Below are positions 8,624 through 16,941 of a DNA stretch of 18,068 nucleotides, piece after piece (the first letter of the stretch is position 1; every line of letters begins with the position of its first letter). The notes beneath the pieces were generated by a model. It was not told where the DNA came from. It searched no databases and worked only from the letters and a program-made list of their open reading frames with translations. Source of the DNA: BOG-1363 sp043775355 (lineage in GTDB: Bacteria > Planctomycetota > UBA11346); assembly GCA_043775355.1 (NCBI GenBank), contig JAYVSL010000053.1, positions 1 to 18,068 of the forward strand. The letters run 5' to 3'. The position numbers were made by a program, and so were the translations under genes.

Positions 8624-9844
8624 GTGGATAGTAAGACCACTGATATGACCGCTCTGCCGTTAGGTGGAACCCGATTGATGGCAGCTTCTGCTGCCATGCT
8701 GGTGATCGGCATCGGCACCTTTGTTGGCATGCTGGCATTTGGCATGCAGCAACATGCATGGGCGTCATTGCTACAAGGCATGATGATCCCGACTTTCATC
8801 GCGATCGGCGGAATGTTTTTCATCGCGGTACATAGCGCGGCGAATTCCACCTGGACCACTCCATTGCGGCGGGTGATGGAAGGCCTGACGGCGGGGCTGC
8901 CGCTCACCGTTATCGCTTTTGCCGCCATCGCTTTTGCCGGCGGTGGGTATCTTTATGAATGGGTGCATTTGGCGGGTGGAAAAGCGCATCATGACCTCTT
9001 TCACATGAACAACACTCACGGCCTGAATAAATCGGAATGGATGTCGCCGGGTCGCTGGACGGCGACGACGCTGGGCATCTTTGCGATCTGGCTGTTCTTC
9101 CGCTTCATGTTTATTCGCTTAAGCGTAGCGCAGGACAAAGGCGCTGACATCAAGGCTCGCCATGTGCGCTTATCGATTGCTTGGCTGATGGTGATGGCAG
9201 TGACCTTCACCTTGTTCTGCTGGGATATGATTCTCTCTTTGCACGTGAACTTCGTGTCAGCGATGTGGGGCGTTTATTGCTTCACCAGCGCGGTGCAGAC
9301 TTTTGTTGCGGTGCTTTTACTGGTCGTGCTTTGGCTGCGTAAGGGGCCGATGGCTGGTACGGTGCGCACGCACACTTTGCATGATCTGGGAACGTGGACC
9401 TTGGTCTGGAGTGCTTTCTGCGCTTACATCGGCTTCGCGCAGTATTTGGTGGTCTATTACGCCAATCTTGATGAAGAGACCTACTTCTTTCTGATGCGCA
9501 TGCAGCACGGTTACGGTACCGCTTACTTGGTAGAAACGGGTCTGCGTTTCTTGGTGCCGTTTACGTTCTTGATGAGTCAGAGCATGCGTACTCGGCCAAT
9601 AGCACTCGCGGTGGTTTCATCGTTGGTGTTGTTTGGTAACTGGATGGATTGGTCGTGGCTGATTATGCCGGCCTTTTCGCCAAATGCGTACCGTGGTTTC
9701 TATGATCTTTACACGCTGCTGATCGGCGCCGGTTTCGCTGGTGGCATGCTGCTGCTGGCGCTTGCCTTCTGGCGTAAGCATGGGGTTTTGCCCAAAGCTG
9801 ACCCCCGCCTGCAGTCCACCATCAACGCGGAGCACCTGCACTGA
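8624..9844 (+). CDS. actF: Alternative Complex III subunit ActF, second NrfD-like membrane protein
   Basis: ActF is the second large polytopic membrane subunit of ACIII, distantly related to ActC. The 406 residues carry about ten hydrophobic helices. Recognisable ActF segments are HDLGTWTLVWSAFCAYI starting at H253, the YANLDEETYFF loop, and the late helix ending GNWMDWSWLIMPAF. GTG 8624 is preferred because GGAGAAG (8611-8617) is well spaced from it. An in-frame ATG at 8645 would shorten the protein by seven residues. The stop shares one base with the start of the cytochrome c gene (TGATG, 9842-9846), which ties the ACIII block directly to the oxidase block. Confidence 0.95.
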   Translation: MDSKTTDMTALPLGGTRLMAASAAMLVIGIGTFVGMLAFGMQQHAWASLLQGMMIPTFIAIGGMFFIAVHSAANSTWTTPLRRVMEGLTAGLPLTVIAFAAIAFAGGGYLYEWVHLAGGKAHHDLFHMNNTHGLNKSEWMSPGRWTATTLGIFAIWLFFRFMFIRLSVAQDKGADIKARHVRLSIAWLMVMAVTFTLFCWDMILSLHVNFVSAMWGVYCFTSAVQTFVAVLLLVVLWLRKGPMAGTVRTHTLHDLGTWTLVWSAFCAYIGFAQYLVVYYANLDEETYFFLMRMQHGYGTAYLVETGLRFLVPFTFLMSQSMRTRPIALAVVSSLVLFGNWMDWSWLIMPAFSPNAYRGFYDLYTLLIGAGFAGGMLLLALAFWRKHGVLPKADPRLQSTINAEHLH

Positions 9845-10770
9845 TGTCTGCCGCCCACGACGACACCCACGCCGCTCCAGAGCAACCGGAAGTTTCCCAT
9901 CCGCTGTTGTGGTCGGTCTGTATTTTCGCCATTATGACCTTTCTGGTTTGGCTGTTCTTTCACTACTTGTTTCAGGGCATGCATGCTGCGCGGCATCATG
10001 AACCGTTGGCAGTGCATAGTACTGGCGAGGCCGAGCCGAACCATGAACTGCTGGCCAAAAATATTGCACCAGAAGTGCTTGATGCGGGAGCGGTGATCTT
10101 CAATGCCAAGTGCGCAAATTGCCACGGTTCACAGGGCAATTCAAATCCGACGAATTTGAAACCTGCGCCACGTAATTTTCACACCGATGCGTGGAAGAAT
10201 TCCAATGGTGGCAGTCCTTACGCCTTATACTTGGTGCTGACCAAGGGCTTGGGCACCATGCCCGCCTTCCAAAGCTTGACGCCCGAACAGCGCTATGCCG
10301 TCAATCACTATATTGTTGAAACCTGGGTGAAGACGAACAACAAGGTCTGCTACGTATCCGAAAATTCTGACGAGCTAAAAAAGCAGATTCCGCCCCCGGG
10401 AGCTGCTGGCGTTCATGGTGCTGAACATCAGCCGGAAGATATTGAATCTAAAGCGCCTGTCCTGCAGTTGATGGCCGGAATAGCCAAGACCGAAGATGTG
10501 CTTGTGGTTGGCGTACGCGCGTGGGCTGAACTTGCTCGTTTGAGCACCAAATCCGACAATGCATCGTTGGTAGAAAGCTTGGTCACGCTGGTAAATACCG
10601 AACCTGGATTAGGCCAATTGGTCCAGGCGGCAGTGAAAGACAATGACCGCGCACGATTTAGTGCATTGTTGACCAGTTCTGACGGTAGCGGTGCGGTCCA
10701 TGCTGATTTTAACCTGGCTTCTGCCGAACACATTGGCGGCCTCTTCGAATTCCTTAAGGGAGTGAAATAA
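9844..10770 (+). CDS. Membrane-anchored monoheme cytochrome c, probable ACIII-to-oxidase bridge
   Basis: The 308-residue product has a short His-rich N-terminus, one hydrophobic helix at about 20-40, then a class I cytochrome c domain with CANCH at 90-94 and likely axial Met M139 in LGTMPAF. The helix acts as an uncleaved anchor, so the heme domain faces the periplasm. The position between actF and coxB suggests electron transfer from ACIII to CuA; this is inference. Past the heme domain, a Pro/Gly linker (about 180-195) leads to roughly 110 residues without CXXCH, helical in appearance, whose function I do not recognise. The gene overlaps actF by one base and coxB by one base (TAATG). It could be read as a detached cytochrome domain of a caa3 oxidase. 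Confidence 0.9.
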   Translation: MSAAHDDTHAAPEQPEVSHPLLWSVCIFAIMTFLVWLFFHYLFQGMHAARHHEPLAVHSTGEAEPNHELLAKNIAPEVLDAGAVIFNAKCANCHGSQGNSNPTNLKPAPRNFHTDAWKNSNGGSPYALYLVLTKGLGTMPAFQSLTPEQRYAVNHYIVETWVKTNNKVCYVSENSDELKKQIPPPGAAGVHGAEHQPEDIESKAPVLQLMAGIAKTEDVLVVGVRAWAELARLSTKSDNASLVESLVTLVNTEPGLGQLVQAAVKDNDRARFSALLTSSDGSGAVHADFNLASAEHIGGLFEFLKGVK

Positions 10771-12017
10771 TGCTCCGTCGCCTGTTTTTCTGCTGCATGG
10801 TGGCGCTCGCCATGTGGGTCGCCCCGGTTGGGGCTGCTGAACCTATCGTTCAGGTTCCGGCAGTCAGTGATCCGGTTGATCGCGATGTCGAATTGTTTAA
10901 TCCCAATATCTACGCTCTCGATGCGGCGACCCAGACGCCAAAATATCCAAGCGCAGGCGCGTTCGCCACGCCCTCTAGCGATATTGCGCATGAAGTGGTA
11001 TGGATTACGTGGTTTAGCTCGCTGGTGTTCTTGCCCTTCTTGGTGATACCGCTGCTGTTGTTGGTCTACGTCATCTTTAAGTTTCGTGATCAGGGCGACG
11101 GCCGTAAACCGGCGACGTTTACCGGACATCATACTTTGGAGATCGTGTGGACCTTGATTCCTTGTGTGGCTTTGTTGATCGTCAGCGTGCCAACGTGGTT
11201 CATACTCGAAAAAATGGAGGCGCCACCGGTACATAAAAAAGATCGCATGTCGGTTCGTGTTACCGGCAAGCAGTTTGCCTGGGATTATTCCTATTTGGGA
11301 ATCTACAAAAATCCCAAAGCGGAAGAGAAGCAAGCCATTGGGGTCGGTCAATTCATGGGTATTCAAGAAGCGTTGGTCTTAGTGAAGGGTCGCACAGTCG
11401 AGTTGCACATGACCTCTGATGACGTCAATCACGCTTGGTGGATTCCTGCCTTTGGCGTGAAAAAAGACTGCATCAAGGGGCGTGATACGTATGCGTGGTT
11501 CACGCCAGACAATCTTGGTGTCTACAAAGGCCAATGCGCGGAGCTCTGCGGCGATGGTCACGGCATCATGATTATTACGGCAAGTGTAGTGGAGAAGTCA
11601 GCGTTTGATCGCTACGTCGCTTTGCAGCGAATCAAAGATGACACCTTGAAAGTATGGGGCGCTATTCAGCCGCCCGCCGGAACCGCGATCGACGATAAAG
11701 CGTTGCGTGAAGCCGTCGCCGGTTTCTTAACGAAGGGTAGCTCAGTCGAACGTCAATATGCGCTGCGCTACTGGATCGCCTCAAATTACGCCACGCTGCA
11801 ACGCGTACAGCCAATCAAGGGTGTGACGATCGGTGAAGTGTTCGGTGCCGAGAAGGGCGCGAACGAGCAACACATTCAAACGGCGATCAGCGCTCGTCGG
11901 CAAAAGGTCGACGCCTTGCTCAAAGAATTAGCCACTATGTCCGTCAGCTCTCTAACCACTCATCCGCTCAACGAGCCACTCGCCGCCGTTGAAATCACCG
12001 CAGGAGCTCAGCCATGA
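10770..12017 (+). CDS. coxB: Cytochrome c oxidase subunit II (CuA) with C-terminal extension
   Basis: CoxB accepts electrons from cytochrome c at the binuclear CuA centre. The 415-residue protein has a Sec signal peptide (cleavage probably near APVGAA, residues 18-23), two membrane helices (about 75-105 and 125-148), and a periplasmic cupredoxin domain. CuA ligands are complete: H221 in NHAWW, and C256, E258, C260, H264 and M267 in CAELCGDGHGIM. The aromatic QFAWDYSY patch for electron entry is present. About 130 residues follow the CuA domain. caa3-type CoxB proteins carry a heme domain there, but this one has no CXXCH. AAGGGAG (10756-10762) serves as ribosome-binding site. The stop overlaps the coxA ATG by four bases. 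Confidence 0.95.
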   Translation: MLRRLFFCCMVALAMWVAPVGAAEPIVQVPAVSDPVDRDVELFNPNIYALDAATQTPKYPSAGAFATPSSDIAHEVVWITWFSSLVFLPFLVIPLLLLVYVIFKFRDQGDGRKPATFTGHHTLEIVWTLIPCVALLIVSVPTWFILEKMEAPPVHKKDRMSVRVTGKQFAWDYSYLGIYKNPKAEEKQAIGVGQFMGIQEALVLVKGRTVELHMTSDDVNHAWWIPAFGVKKDCIKGRDTYAWFTPDNLGVYKGQCAELCGDGHGIMIITASVVEKSAFDRYVALQRIKDDTLKVWGAIQPPAGTAIDDKALREAVAGFLTKGSSVERQYALRYWIASNYATLQRVQPIKGVTIGEVFGAEKGANEQHIQTAISARRQKVDALLKELATMSVSSLTTHPLNEPLAAVEITAGAQP

Positions 12018-13726
12018 CCGCTGCCGCCGTCATGCCGCCTATTCCGCTCAAGCGCTACACCGGCTTGATGGATTGGCTAACGACGGTCGATCATAAAAAG
12101 ATCGGCCTGATGTATTTTTGGTTTACCGTCACCATGGGTGTCGTTGGTGGTTTCTTTGCTGGCGCTATTCGCGTTCAGCTCGCCACTCCGGGCGCGGTGA
12201 TCGAAGCTATTCAGGCGGCGCACCTCGCCGGAGTAGAGTTGCCGTTCAATCTTTTCAGTGAGAATCGAGATCTTTATAATCAAATGGTGACGATGCACGC
12301 ATCGGTGATGATTTTCTTCACCATCATTCCTGGTTTTATCGGTTTCGCGAATTACATCGTTCCGTTGATGGTCGGCGCACGCGACATGGCCTTTCCGAAG
12401 CTGAATGCGTTTGGCTTCTGGTTGCTGATTCCCGCTGCGATTTTGATGATGTCGAGTTTCTTCGTCCAGGGAGGTGCTGCTGCTTCGGGTTGGACCGCGT
12501 ACCCGCCGTTGTCGTTGCAAGGTGCTGGCGTCAATCCCGGCCAAGACATGTGGATCATGGGCGTTCACCTTGCTGGTGTCAGTTCGATCCTCGCGGCGAT
12601 TAATTTTATTGTGACGATTGCCAGCTTGAAAGCACCAGAGATGAGATGGCGCGACTTACCATTGTTCGCCTGGGCAACGTTCTTTGTTTCGATCATTCAA
12701 TTAACTGCCACGCCCGTACTTGCTGCTGCGGTAACGATGATTTTGATGGATCGTAATTTCGGCACTACTTTCACGGTTGCATCTGCAGGTGGAGATCCAG
12801 TGCTCTACCAGCACATCTTTTGGTTTTACAGCCACCCGGCAGTTTACATCATGATCCTGCCCGGCTTTGGCGCGATCAGCCACATCTTTGCCTCCTTTTC
12901 ACAGAAACGAGTCTTCGGTTATTTCAGTATGGTTATTGCCGTCGGCGCGATCACCGGACTTGGTTTCATGGTCTGGGCGCATCACATGTTCTCGGTCGGG
13001 ATGACTCCAGCATTGGCGTATTATTTCCAATTTGCTTCGCTGCTTATTGGCGTGCCGACCGGCATTAAAGTCTTCAACTGGTTAGCGACCATGTGGGGCG
13101 GAACCATCCGCTTCACCGTAGCCATGCTGTTCGCGTGCGGCTTTATTTGCCTGTTCGTCATCGGTGGATTTGGTGGTCTGATCTTGGCCTTGGTGGCGGT
13201 CGACTTTACTTTAACCGATAGCTATTTCGTGGTCGGTCACTTCCATATGGTGCTAGTCGGTGGCTCGGTGATGTTGTTGTTTGCTATGACCTATTATTGG
13301 TGGCCGAAGATGACTGGCCACATGCTCAGTGAAAAGCTCGGCAAGTGGGTTTTCTGGTTCATGTTCATTGGAGTATTCGTGTGCTTCTTTGCCATGCACA
13401 TCAGTGGTGCCAATGGTATGGCTAGACGAGTACCGGTATTCTATGCGGACTTTAAGTTCTCGAATTACTTGACCACGGTTGGTTATGCGCTGACGATTAT
13501 CTCTGCGATATTGTTTTATATCGACTTGTTCCTCAGTTACCGCCGTCCGAAGATCACGATCGATGATCCTTGGCAGATTAATGATGTGCAACAGAGCTTC
13601 GAGTGGGCCACCAGTTGTCCGCCACCAGTTTATAATTTCGTCAATGTTCCACCGATTCCGGTGCTCGATCAAATGGGCGATGGTCATTCTTCGCCTGAGT
13701 CAAAGTCTAAGCCCACACTTTATTGA
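12014..13726 (+). CDS. coxA: Cytochrome c oxidase subunit I, A2-type signature
   Basis: CoxA reduces O2 at the heme a3-CuB site and pumps protons in the inner membrane. The 570 residues carry about twelve helices. Ligands seen: H95 and H411 for low-spin heme a, H409 for heme a3, and H274, H323 and H324 for CuB. Y278 is the cross-linked tyrosine. K-channel K352 (PTGIKVFNW) and D-channel entrance D124 (GARDMAFP) are kept. Helix VI reads FWFYSHPAVY (271-278 for the core) instead of HPEVY: the usual glutamate is Ala276, and Tyr272-Ser273 is the hallmark of A2-type heme-copper oxidases. AGGAG (12002-12006) precedes the start. The gene overlaps coxB by four bases. Confidence 0.97.
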   Translation: MTAAAVMPPIPLKRYTGLMDWLTTVDHKKIGLMYFWFTVTMGVVGGFFAGAIRVQLATPGAVIEAIQAAHLAGVELPFNLFSENRDLYNQMVTMHASVMIFFTIIPGFIGFANYIVPLMVGARDMAFPKLNAFGFWLLIPAAILMMSSFFVQGGAAASGWTAYPPLSLQGAGVNPGQDMWIMGVHLAGVSSILAAINFIVTIASLKAPEMRWRDLPLFAWATFFVSIIQLTATPVLAAAVTMILMDRNFGTTFTVASAGGDPVLYQHIFWFYSHPAVYIMILPGFGAISHIFASFSQKRVFGYFSMVIAVGAITGLGFMVWAHHMFSVGMTPALAYYFQFASLLIGVPTGIKVFNWLATMWGGTIRFTVAMLFACGFICLFVIGGFGGLILALVAVDFTLTDSYFVVGHFHMVLVGGSVMLLFAMTYYWWPKMTGHMLSEKLGKWVFWFMFIGVFVCFFAMHISGANGMARRVPVFYADFKFSNYLTTVGYALTIISAILFYIDLFLSYRRPKITIDDPWQINDVQQSFEWATSCPPPVYNFVNVPPIPVLDQMGDGHSSPESKSKPTLY

Positions 13727-13791
13727 AACACATTCAGGTCCGTCTAGGTTGGCGGGCCTGGGTTTTATTTCCGCTGAGGATCCGCCTGGCC

Positions 13792-14949
13792 GTGACTACT
13801 TCCAACACCGCCACTGCTGCCGCCTATGGCCGAACCGCTGCGCCGGTGTCGGCTTCGGTCGCATCATGGTTGGGTGTACTGTTGGTGATGTTATTTGCAC
13901 TGAATACCATCGGCGGGTGGGTGCGGCTCTCAGGTGCTGGGGTCGCGATACCACAATGGCCAATTATTAACGGCAGTTTGTTGCCGCCGATATCGGACCA
14001 GGGCTGGGAAGAAGTCAGGGCGAATTACGTCACGGATCAAGAACGATTGGCAGCACGCATTCGTCTGGGTGAATTAACCACCACCAATCTCGGCCGCAGC
14101 CCGCAAGACCTCAGTGAATTCAAAGCGATGTTCATGACCGAATGGAGTCATCGTTTATTTGCTGCGTTGGTTGGTGTGATGGCTGCTGGTTGTTTGACCA
14201 TTATTTATCGCCGGGAATCCGTGCGTCGGTTGGTTGGTGTGCCGATGACGATAGCGGGATTATTGATCATCGCCCAGGCGGTACTTGGCGGATTATTGGT
14301 GCGTAGTGGCACGAACACCAATTGGCTATTTTTGCATCAAGCCAACGCCAGCCTAATCATGGCCTGCGTGCTGGTAGCGATTTTACGTATCTTGGCTGAT
14401 GGTCGTCCGCGACTTGATGCGCAGGTCCACGCGCGTCGCCGCCCGATCATGTGGCTGCTGCCGCTCGTCACCGTCGCGGTCTGGGCTCAGTTGGTAGTGG
14501 GTTCCTTAGTCGCTGGCAGCCGCAACGGTGGAAAATTCGGCGACTACTCAATCGGCGCGGCAGCGGTGCTGTGGGAGCAACCGCGTTCGTGGTGGTGGAA
14601 CTTACAGTCGAATCCTGAACTGCACCAATGGACGCATCAATGGCTGGCGTGGAGCATCGTCGTAAGCGCGACGCTGTTGCTGGGGTTCGCTTGGCGCCAG
14701 CGCCAAGAACTGCCGCAACGTCTGCGCCTAGCGCTGCATGCTTCGGGCGCTTTCCTGGTCGCGCAGATGATTCTGGGCATCAGTAATGTGTGGACGGGCA
14801 TAACGCCTTACGGGTCGCTCACGCATCAAGGCATGGGCATGTGCCTATTCATGGCGCTGGTGTTGTCGTGGTTTGATGCGCAGCGTGAACCCAGTGTGGT
14901 CGTCCAAGTGAGCGAAAAGAACACCGCGCCGGCTGGAGTCTCACCATGA
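13792..14949 (+). CDS. ctaA: Heme A synthase (Cox15/CtaA family)
   Basis: This membrane enzyme oxidises the C8 methyl group of heme O to the formyl group of heme A, needed for CoxA. About 385 residues with eight hydrophobic helices in two similar halves. Conserved elements: NTIGGWVRLSGAG and PQWP near the start, EWSHR (H120), FLHQANA (H182), the VAGSRNGG loop, THQW (H282) and THQG (H345). The four histidines fit the paired heme ligands of the family. The start is uncertain. GTG 13792 has a distant GAGG at 13776-13779. A TTG at 13723, overlapping the coxA stop as TTGA, would add 23 residues and fit the overlap style of the operon but lacks a ribosome-binding site. The stop overlaps ctaB by four bases. 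Confidence 0.92.
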   Translation: MTTSNTATAAAYGRTAAPVSASVASWLGVLLVMLFALNTIGGWVRLSGAGVAIPQWPIINGSLLPPISDQGWEEVRANYVTDQERLAARIRLGELTTTNLGRSPQDLSEFKAMFMTEWSHRLFAALVGVMAAGCLTIIYRRESVRRLVGVPMTIAGLLIIAQAVLGGLLVRSGTNTNWLFLHQANASLIMACVLVAILRILADGRPRLDAQVHARRRPIMWLLPLVTVAVWAQLVVGSLVAGSRNGGKFGDYSIGAAAVLWEQPRSWWWNLQSNPELHQWTHQWLAWSIVVSATLLLGFAWRQRQELPQRLRLALHASGAFLVAQMILGISNVWTGITPYGSLTHQGMGMCLFMALVLSWFDAQREPSVVVQVSEKNTAPAGVSP

Positions 14950-15887
14950 GCGCAACCGCAGCCGTTGTTCAGCAAAATATGCTCATGCGAGTCTGGCGCG
15001 TAATGAGTGATTTGCTGATCTTGACCAAATATCGCATCACCATGGTTGCGCTCTTCACCGGCTACACCGCAATCGTGGTTCAGGGCGATCATGCCACCGA
15101 CTGGGCTTTTGTGTGGCCGTGCCTGTTGGCATTGTTCGCTCTTGGTGGCGCGGCAAATACGCTGAATCAATTGTTTGAATTAAAAAAGGATGCGGTGATG
15201 AACCGCACCAAAGCTCGCCGTCCATTGCCCGCTGGTCGCATCACTCCAGCGCAAGCGACGGTTTTTGCGATTATTCAATTCGTCTTTGCCGAAGCTGTAT
15301 TTCTCGGCTTTTATCAGAGCTGGCTCGCGGCACTGCTTACCGCGTTGACGGTGCTGTATTATTCCTGGTTTTACACGCTCTATCTGAAGCCGAAGCATTA
15401 CCTCAACATCGTCATCGGCGGAGTTCCCGGTGCGATGGGGCCACTGATCGCCTGGGCAGCGGTTACCGGCACCATCGAACTCGCTCCGCTGGCCATGTTC
15501 ACGGTGATTTTTTTATGGACGCCGCCGCATGTGTGGGCCTTGGCGATCAAACTAAAAGACGATTACGCCCGCGCGGGAATCCCCATGTTGCCGGTCGTGA
15601 AGGGGGTCGATGAAACGACCCGGCAGATTTTCATCTACACCGTCGTCATGGTGGTTGGCACATTACTGGTCCCCGTGTTGGTTCCGGCTTTTGAGCATAG
15701 TCCGCTTTATACCGCGCTGTCGTTGGTGTTGGGCGCGGTCTTCTTGGTTTGGACGGCGCTATTGTGGAAACACCGACCCGTGATGCCGACGATGCCACTG
15801 TTTCGTTTTTCGATTATCTACATTGCCGCACTTTTTATCGGGATGTTGCTAGACGCTTTAACCCTCAGTCACGGAGCGCGCCCATGA
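14946..15887 (+). CDS. ctaB: Protoheme IX farnesyltransferase (heme O synthase)
   Basis: CtaB, of the UbiA prenyltransferase superfamily, adds a farnesyl group to heme B to give heme O, the substrate of the neighbouring ctaA product. The 313-residue membrane protein has eight to nine helices. The first prenyl-diphosphate motif is N74-x3-E78-x3-D82, followed by MNRTKARRPLPAGR, with Glu in place of the usual first Asp. The second polar motif is KLKDDYARAGIPMLPVVKG with D205-D206. The length is typical. ATG 14946 overlaps the ctaA stop (ATGA), and the stop overlaps ctaG in the same way. Confidence 0.96.
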   Translation: MSATAAVVQQNMLMRVWRVMSDLLILTKYRITMVALFTGYTAIVVQGDHATDWAFVWPCLLALFALGGAANTLNQLFELKKDAVMNRTKARRPLPAGRITPAQATVFAIIQFVFAEAVFLGFYQSWLAALLTALTVLYYSWFYTLYLKPKHYLNIVIGGVPGAMGPLIAWAAVTGTIELAPLAMFTVIFLWTPPHVWALAIKLKDDYARAGIPMLPVVKGVDETTRQIFIYTVVMVVGTLLVPVLVPAFEHSPLYTALSLVLGAVFLVWTALLWKHRPVMPTMPLFRFSIIYIAALFIGMLLDALTLSHGARP

Positions 15888-16675
15888 ACCACGTCGCATC
15901 AGGTACAAATTCCGAGTCGCGGCTGTGGTGGTTGCTGGGCCTGTCTGGTTTCGCAATTGCCATGATGCTTTTTTTCCTGTTCGGCTACAGCCTGTTTTAT
16001 GGTCTGTGGTGCAAGCTGACGGGAACCCAGATCAGCCCGAACAATCCGCCGTCGGTATCTGCGACTGCATCGGCATCGGGGTTAGCATTGGCAAATGGAA
16101 CTGCGGCGCGCGAGATCGAAGTGTTCTTTGAATCGAAAGCGTACGACAATTTGCCCGTGCGCTTTTATGCCAGCGAGCCACGAGTCATGGCCAAGATTGG
16201 CGTCGACACACACGTTACTTACCGCTTCAAAAATCTCTCCGAACAGAGCGTCCATTTCCGTCCGATTCATCAGGTCAGCCCGCTTATCGCCGGTCAGCAC
16301 TTCAGCATGAAAATGTGTTTCTGCTTTACCGATCAAACCATTGGTCCAGGGCAATCGGCTGAGTTCCCGGTGATTTTTAGCTTCGATGATCAGATGGATC
16401 CTCGGGTGACCACCGTGTCAGTGCGCTACAGTTTGCATCGCATCAACGATGGCGAAGCGCAGAGCGAGCAACAAAAGCGCGTTCAGGCTGAATTAGAAGC
16501 GGCCGGTGCGCATCTCGGCGGTGCCAAAATCATGACGCCGGGATTTGAGGGCCTCTCGCTGCCGAAAGCGCCCGTTACGCCAACCCCGTCGGCGGTGCCG
16601 ATTCCGTACGCGCCTCCCGTTTCGTCGCCGTTACCAGCATCAGCACCGGCATCAGCACCAACACCGGCACCATGA
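15884..16675 (+). CDS. ctaG: Cytochrome c oxidase assembly protein CtaG/Cox11
   Basis: Cox11/CtaG delivers copper to CuB of subunit I from the periplasmic face. The 263-residue product has an N-terminal anchor helix (about 14-38) followed by LFYGLWCKLTGTQ, with C43 matching the conserved Cys after the helix. An immunoglobulin-like domain follows, with the copper motif CFCF at 145-148 and the following DQTIGPGQSAEFPVIF. The last about 40 residues are a Pro/Ala/Ser/Thr-rich tail not usual for the family. ATG 15884 has GGAG seven bases upstream and overlaps ctaB as ATGA. An in-frame start at 15749 lies inside ctaB and was rejected. Confidence 0.95.
   Translation: MNHVASGTNSESRLWWLLGLSGFAIAMMLFFLFGYSLFYGLWCKLTGTQISPNNPPSVSATASASGLALANGTAAREIEVFFESKAYDNLPVRFYASEPRVMAKIGVDTHVTYRFKNLSEQSVHFRPIHQVSPLIAGQHFSMKMCFCFTDQTIGPGQSAEFPVIFSFDDQMDPRVTTVSVRYSLHRINDGEAQSEQQKRVQAELEAAGAHLGGAKIMTPGFEGLSLPKAPVTPTPSAVPIPYAPPVSSPLPASAPASAPTPAP
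16628..16672 (+). repeat. Imperfect short tandem repeat encoding the Pro/Ala tail of CtaG
   Basis: Variants of CAGCATCAGCACC and AACACCGGCACC follow one another at the 3' end of ctaG. They encode alternating Pro, Ala, Ser and Thr (LPASAPASAPTPAP). Such a tract could vary in length by slippage. It ends at the start codon of the next gene. Confidence 0.6.
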
Positions 16676-16941
16676 ATACGCCCACCAACACCATGACCGT
16701 TGAACAACGTCAGCGTCGACATGCCACGATTCTTGGCCTGTCGCTCGGTGCTGGTTGTTTTTCTTTAATGGTGGCGTGCATTATTATTTTCAGCCAGAAG
16801 GGTCTTCCTAAAGATCCTAAAGAATGGAAACGTTTGCAGGAACAACGCGCCGCCGCCGAAGCGGCTGTTTCTGCTGACAAAGTCAAAACATCCGTTACCA
16901 CCGAAAAAGTCGAACCGCAGCAGAAGGATCAGACGCAATGA
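16672..16941 (+). CDS. Small single-helix membrane protein of unknown function
   Basis: I do not recognise this 89-residue protein. A short polar, Thr-rich and Arg-rich N-terminus (NTMTVEQRQRRHAT) precedes one membrane helix (about 19-42, LGLSLGAGCFSLMVACIIIF). A highly charged tail follows (KDPKEWKRLQEQRAAAEAAV, then a Lys/Gln-rich end) that could form a coiled coil. The positive-inside rule puts the N-terminus in the cytoplasm and the tail in the periplasm, though the tail's own lysines make this uncertain. It overlaps ctaG and coxC by four bases each (ATGA), which strongly suggests it is translated. A second start at ATG 16693 is possible. Its place suggests a small oxidase subunit or assembly factor; this is inference. 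Confidence 0.8.
   Translation: MNTPTNTMTVEQRQRRHATILGLSLGAGCFSLMVACIIIFSQKGLPKDPKEWKRLQEQRAAAEAAVSADKVKTSVTTEKVEPQQKDQTQ

Noticed and set aside
10428..11366. Long open frame on the - strand (312 codons)
   Set aside because: It is antisense to the cytochrome c and coxB genes, which carry clear family motifs. The translated product is low in hydrophobic pattern and rich in His, Arg and Gln, as expected from an antisense shadow.
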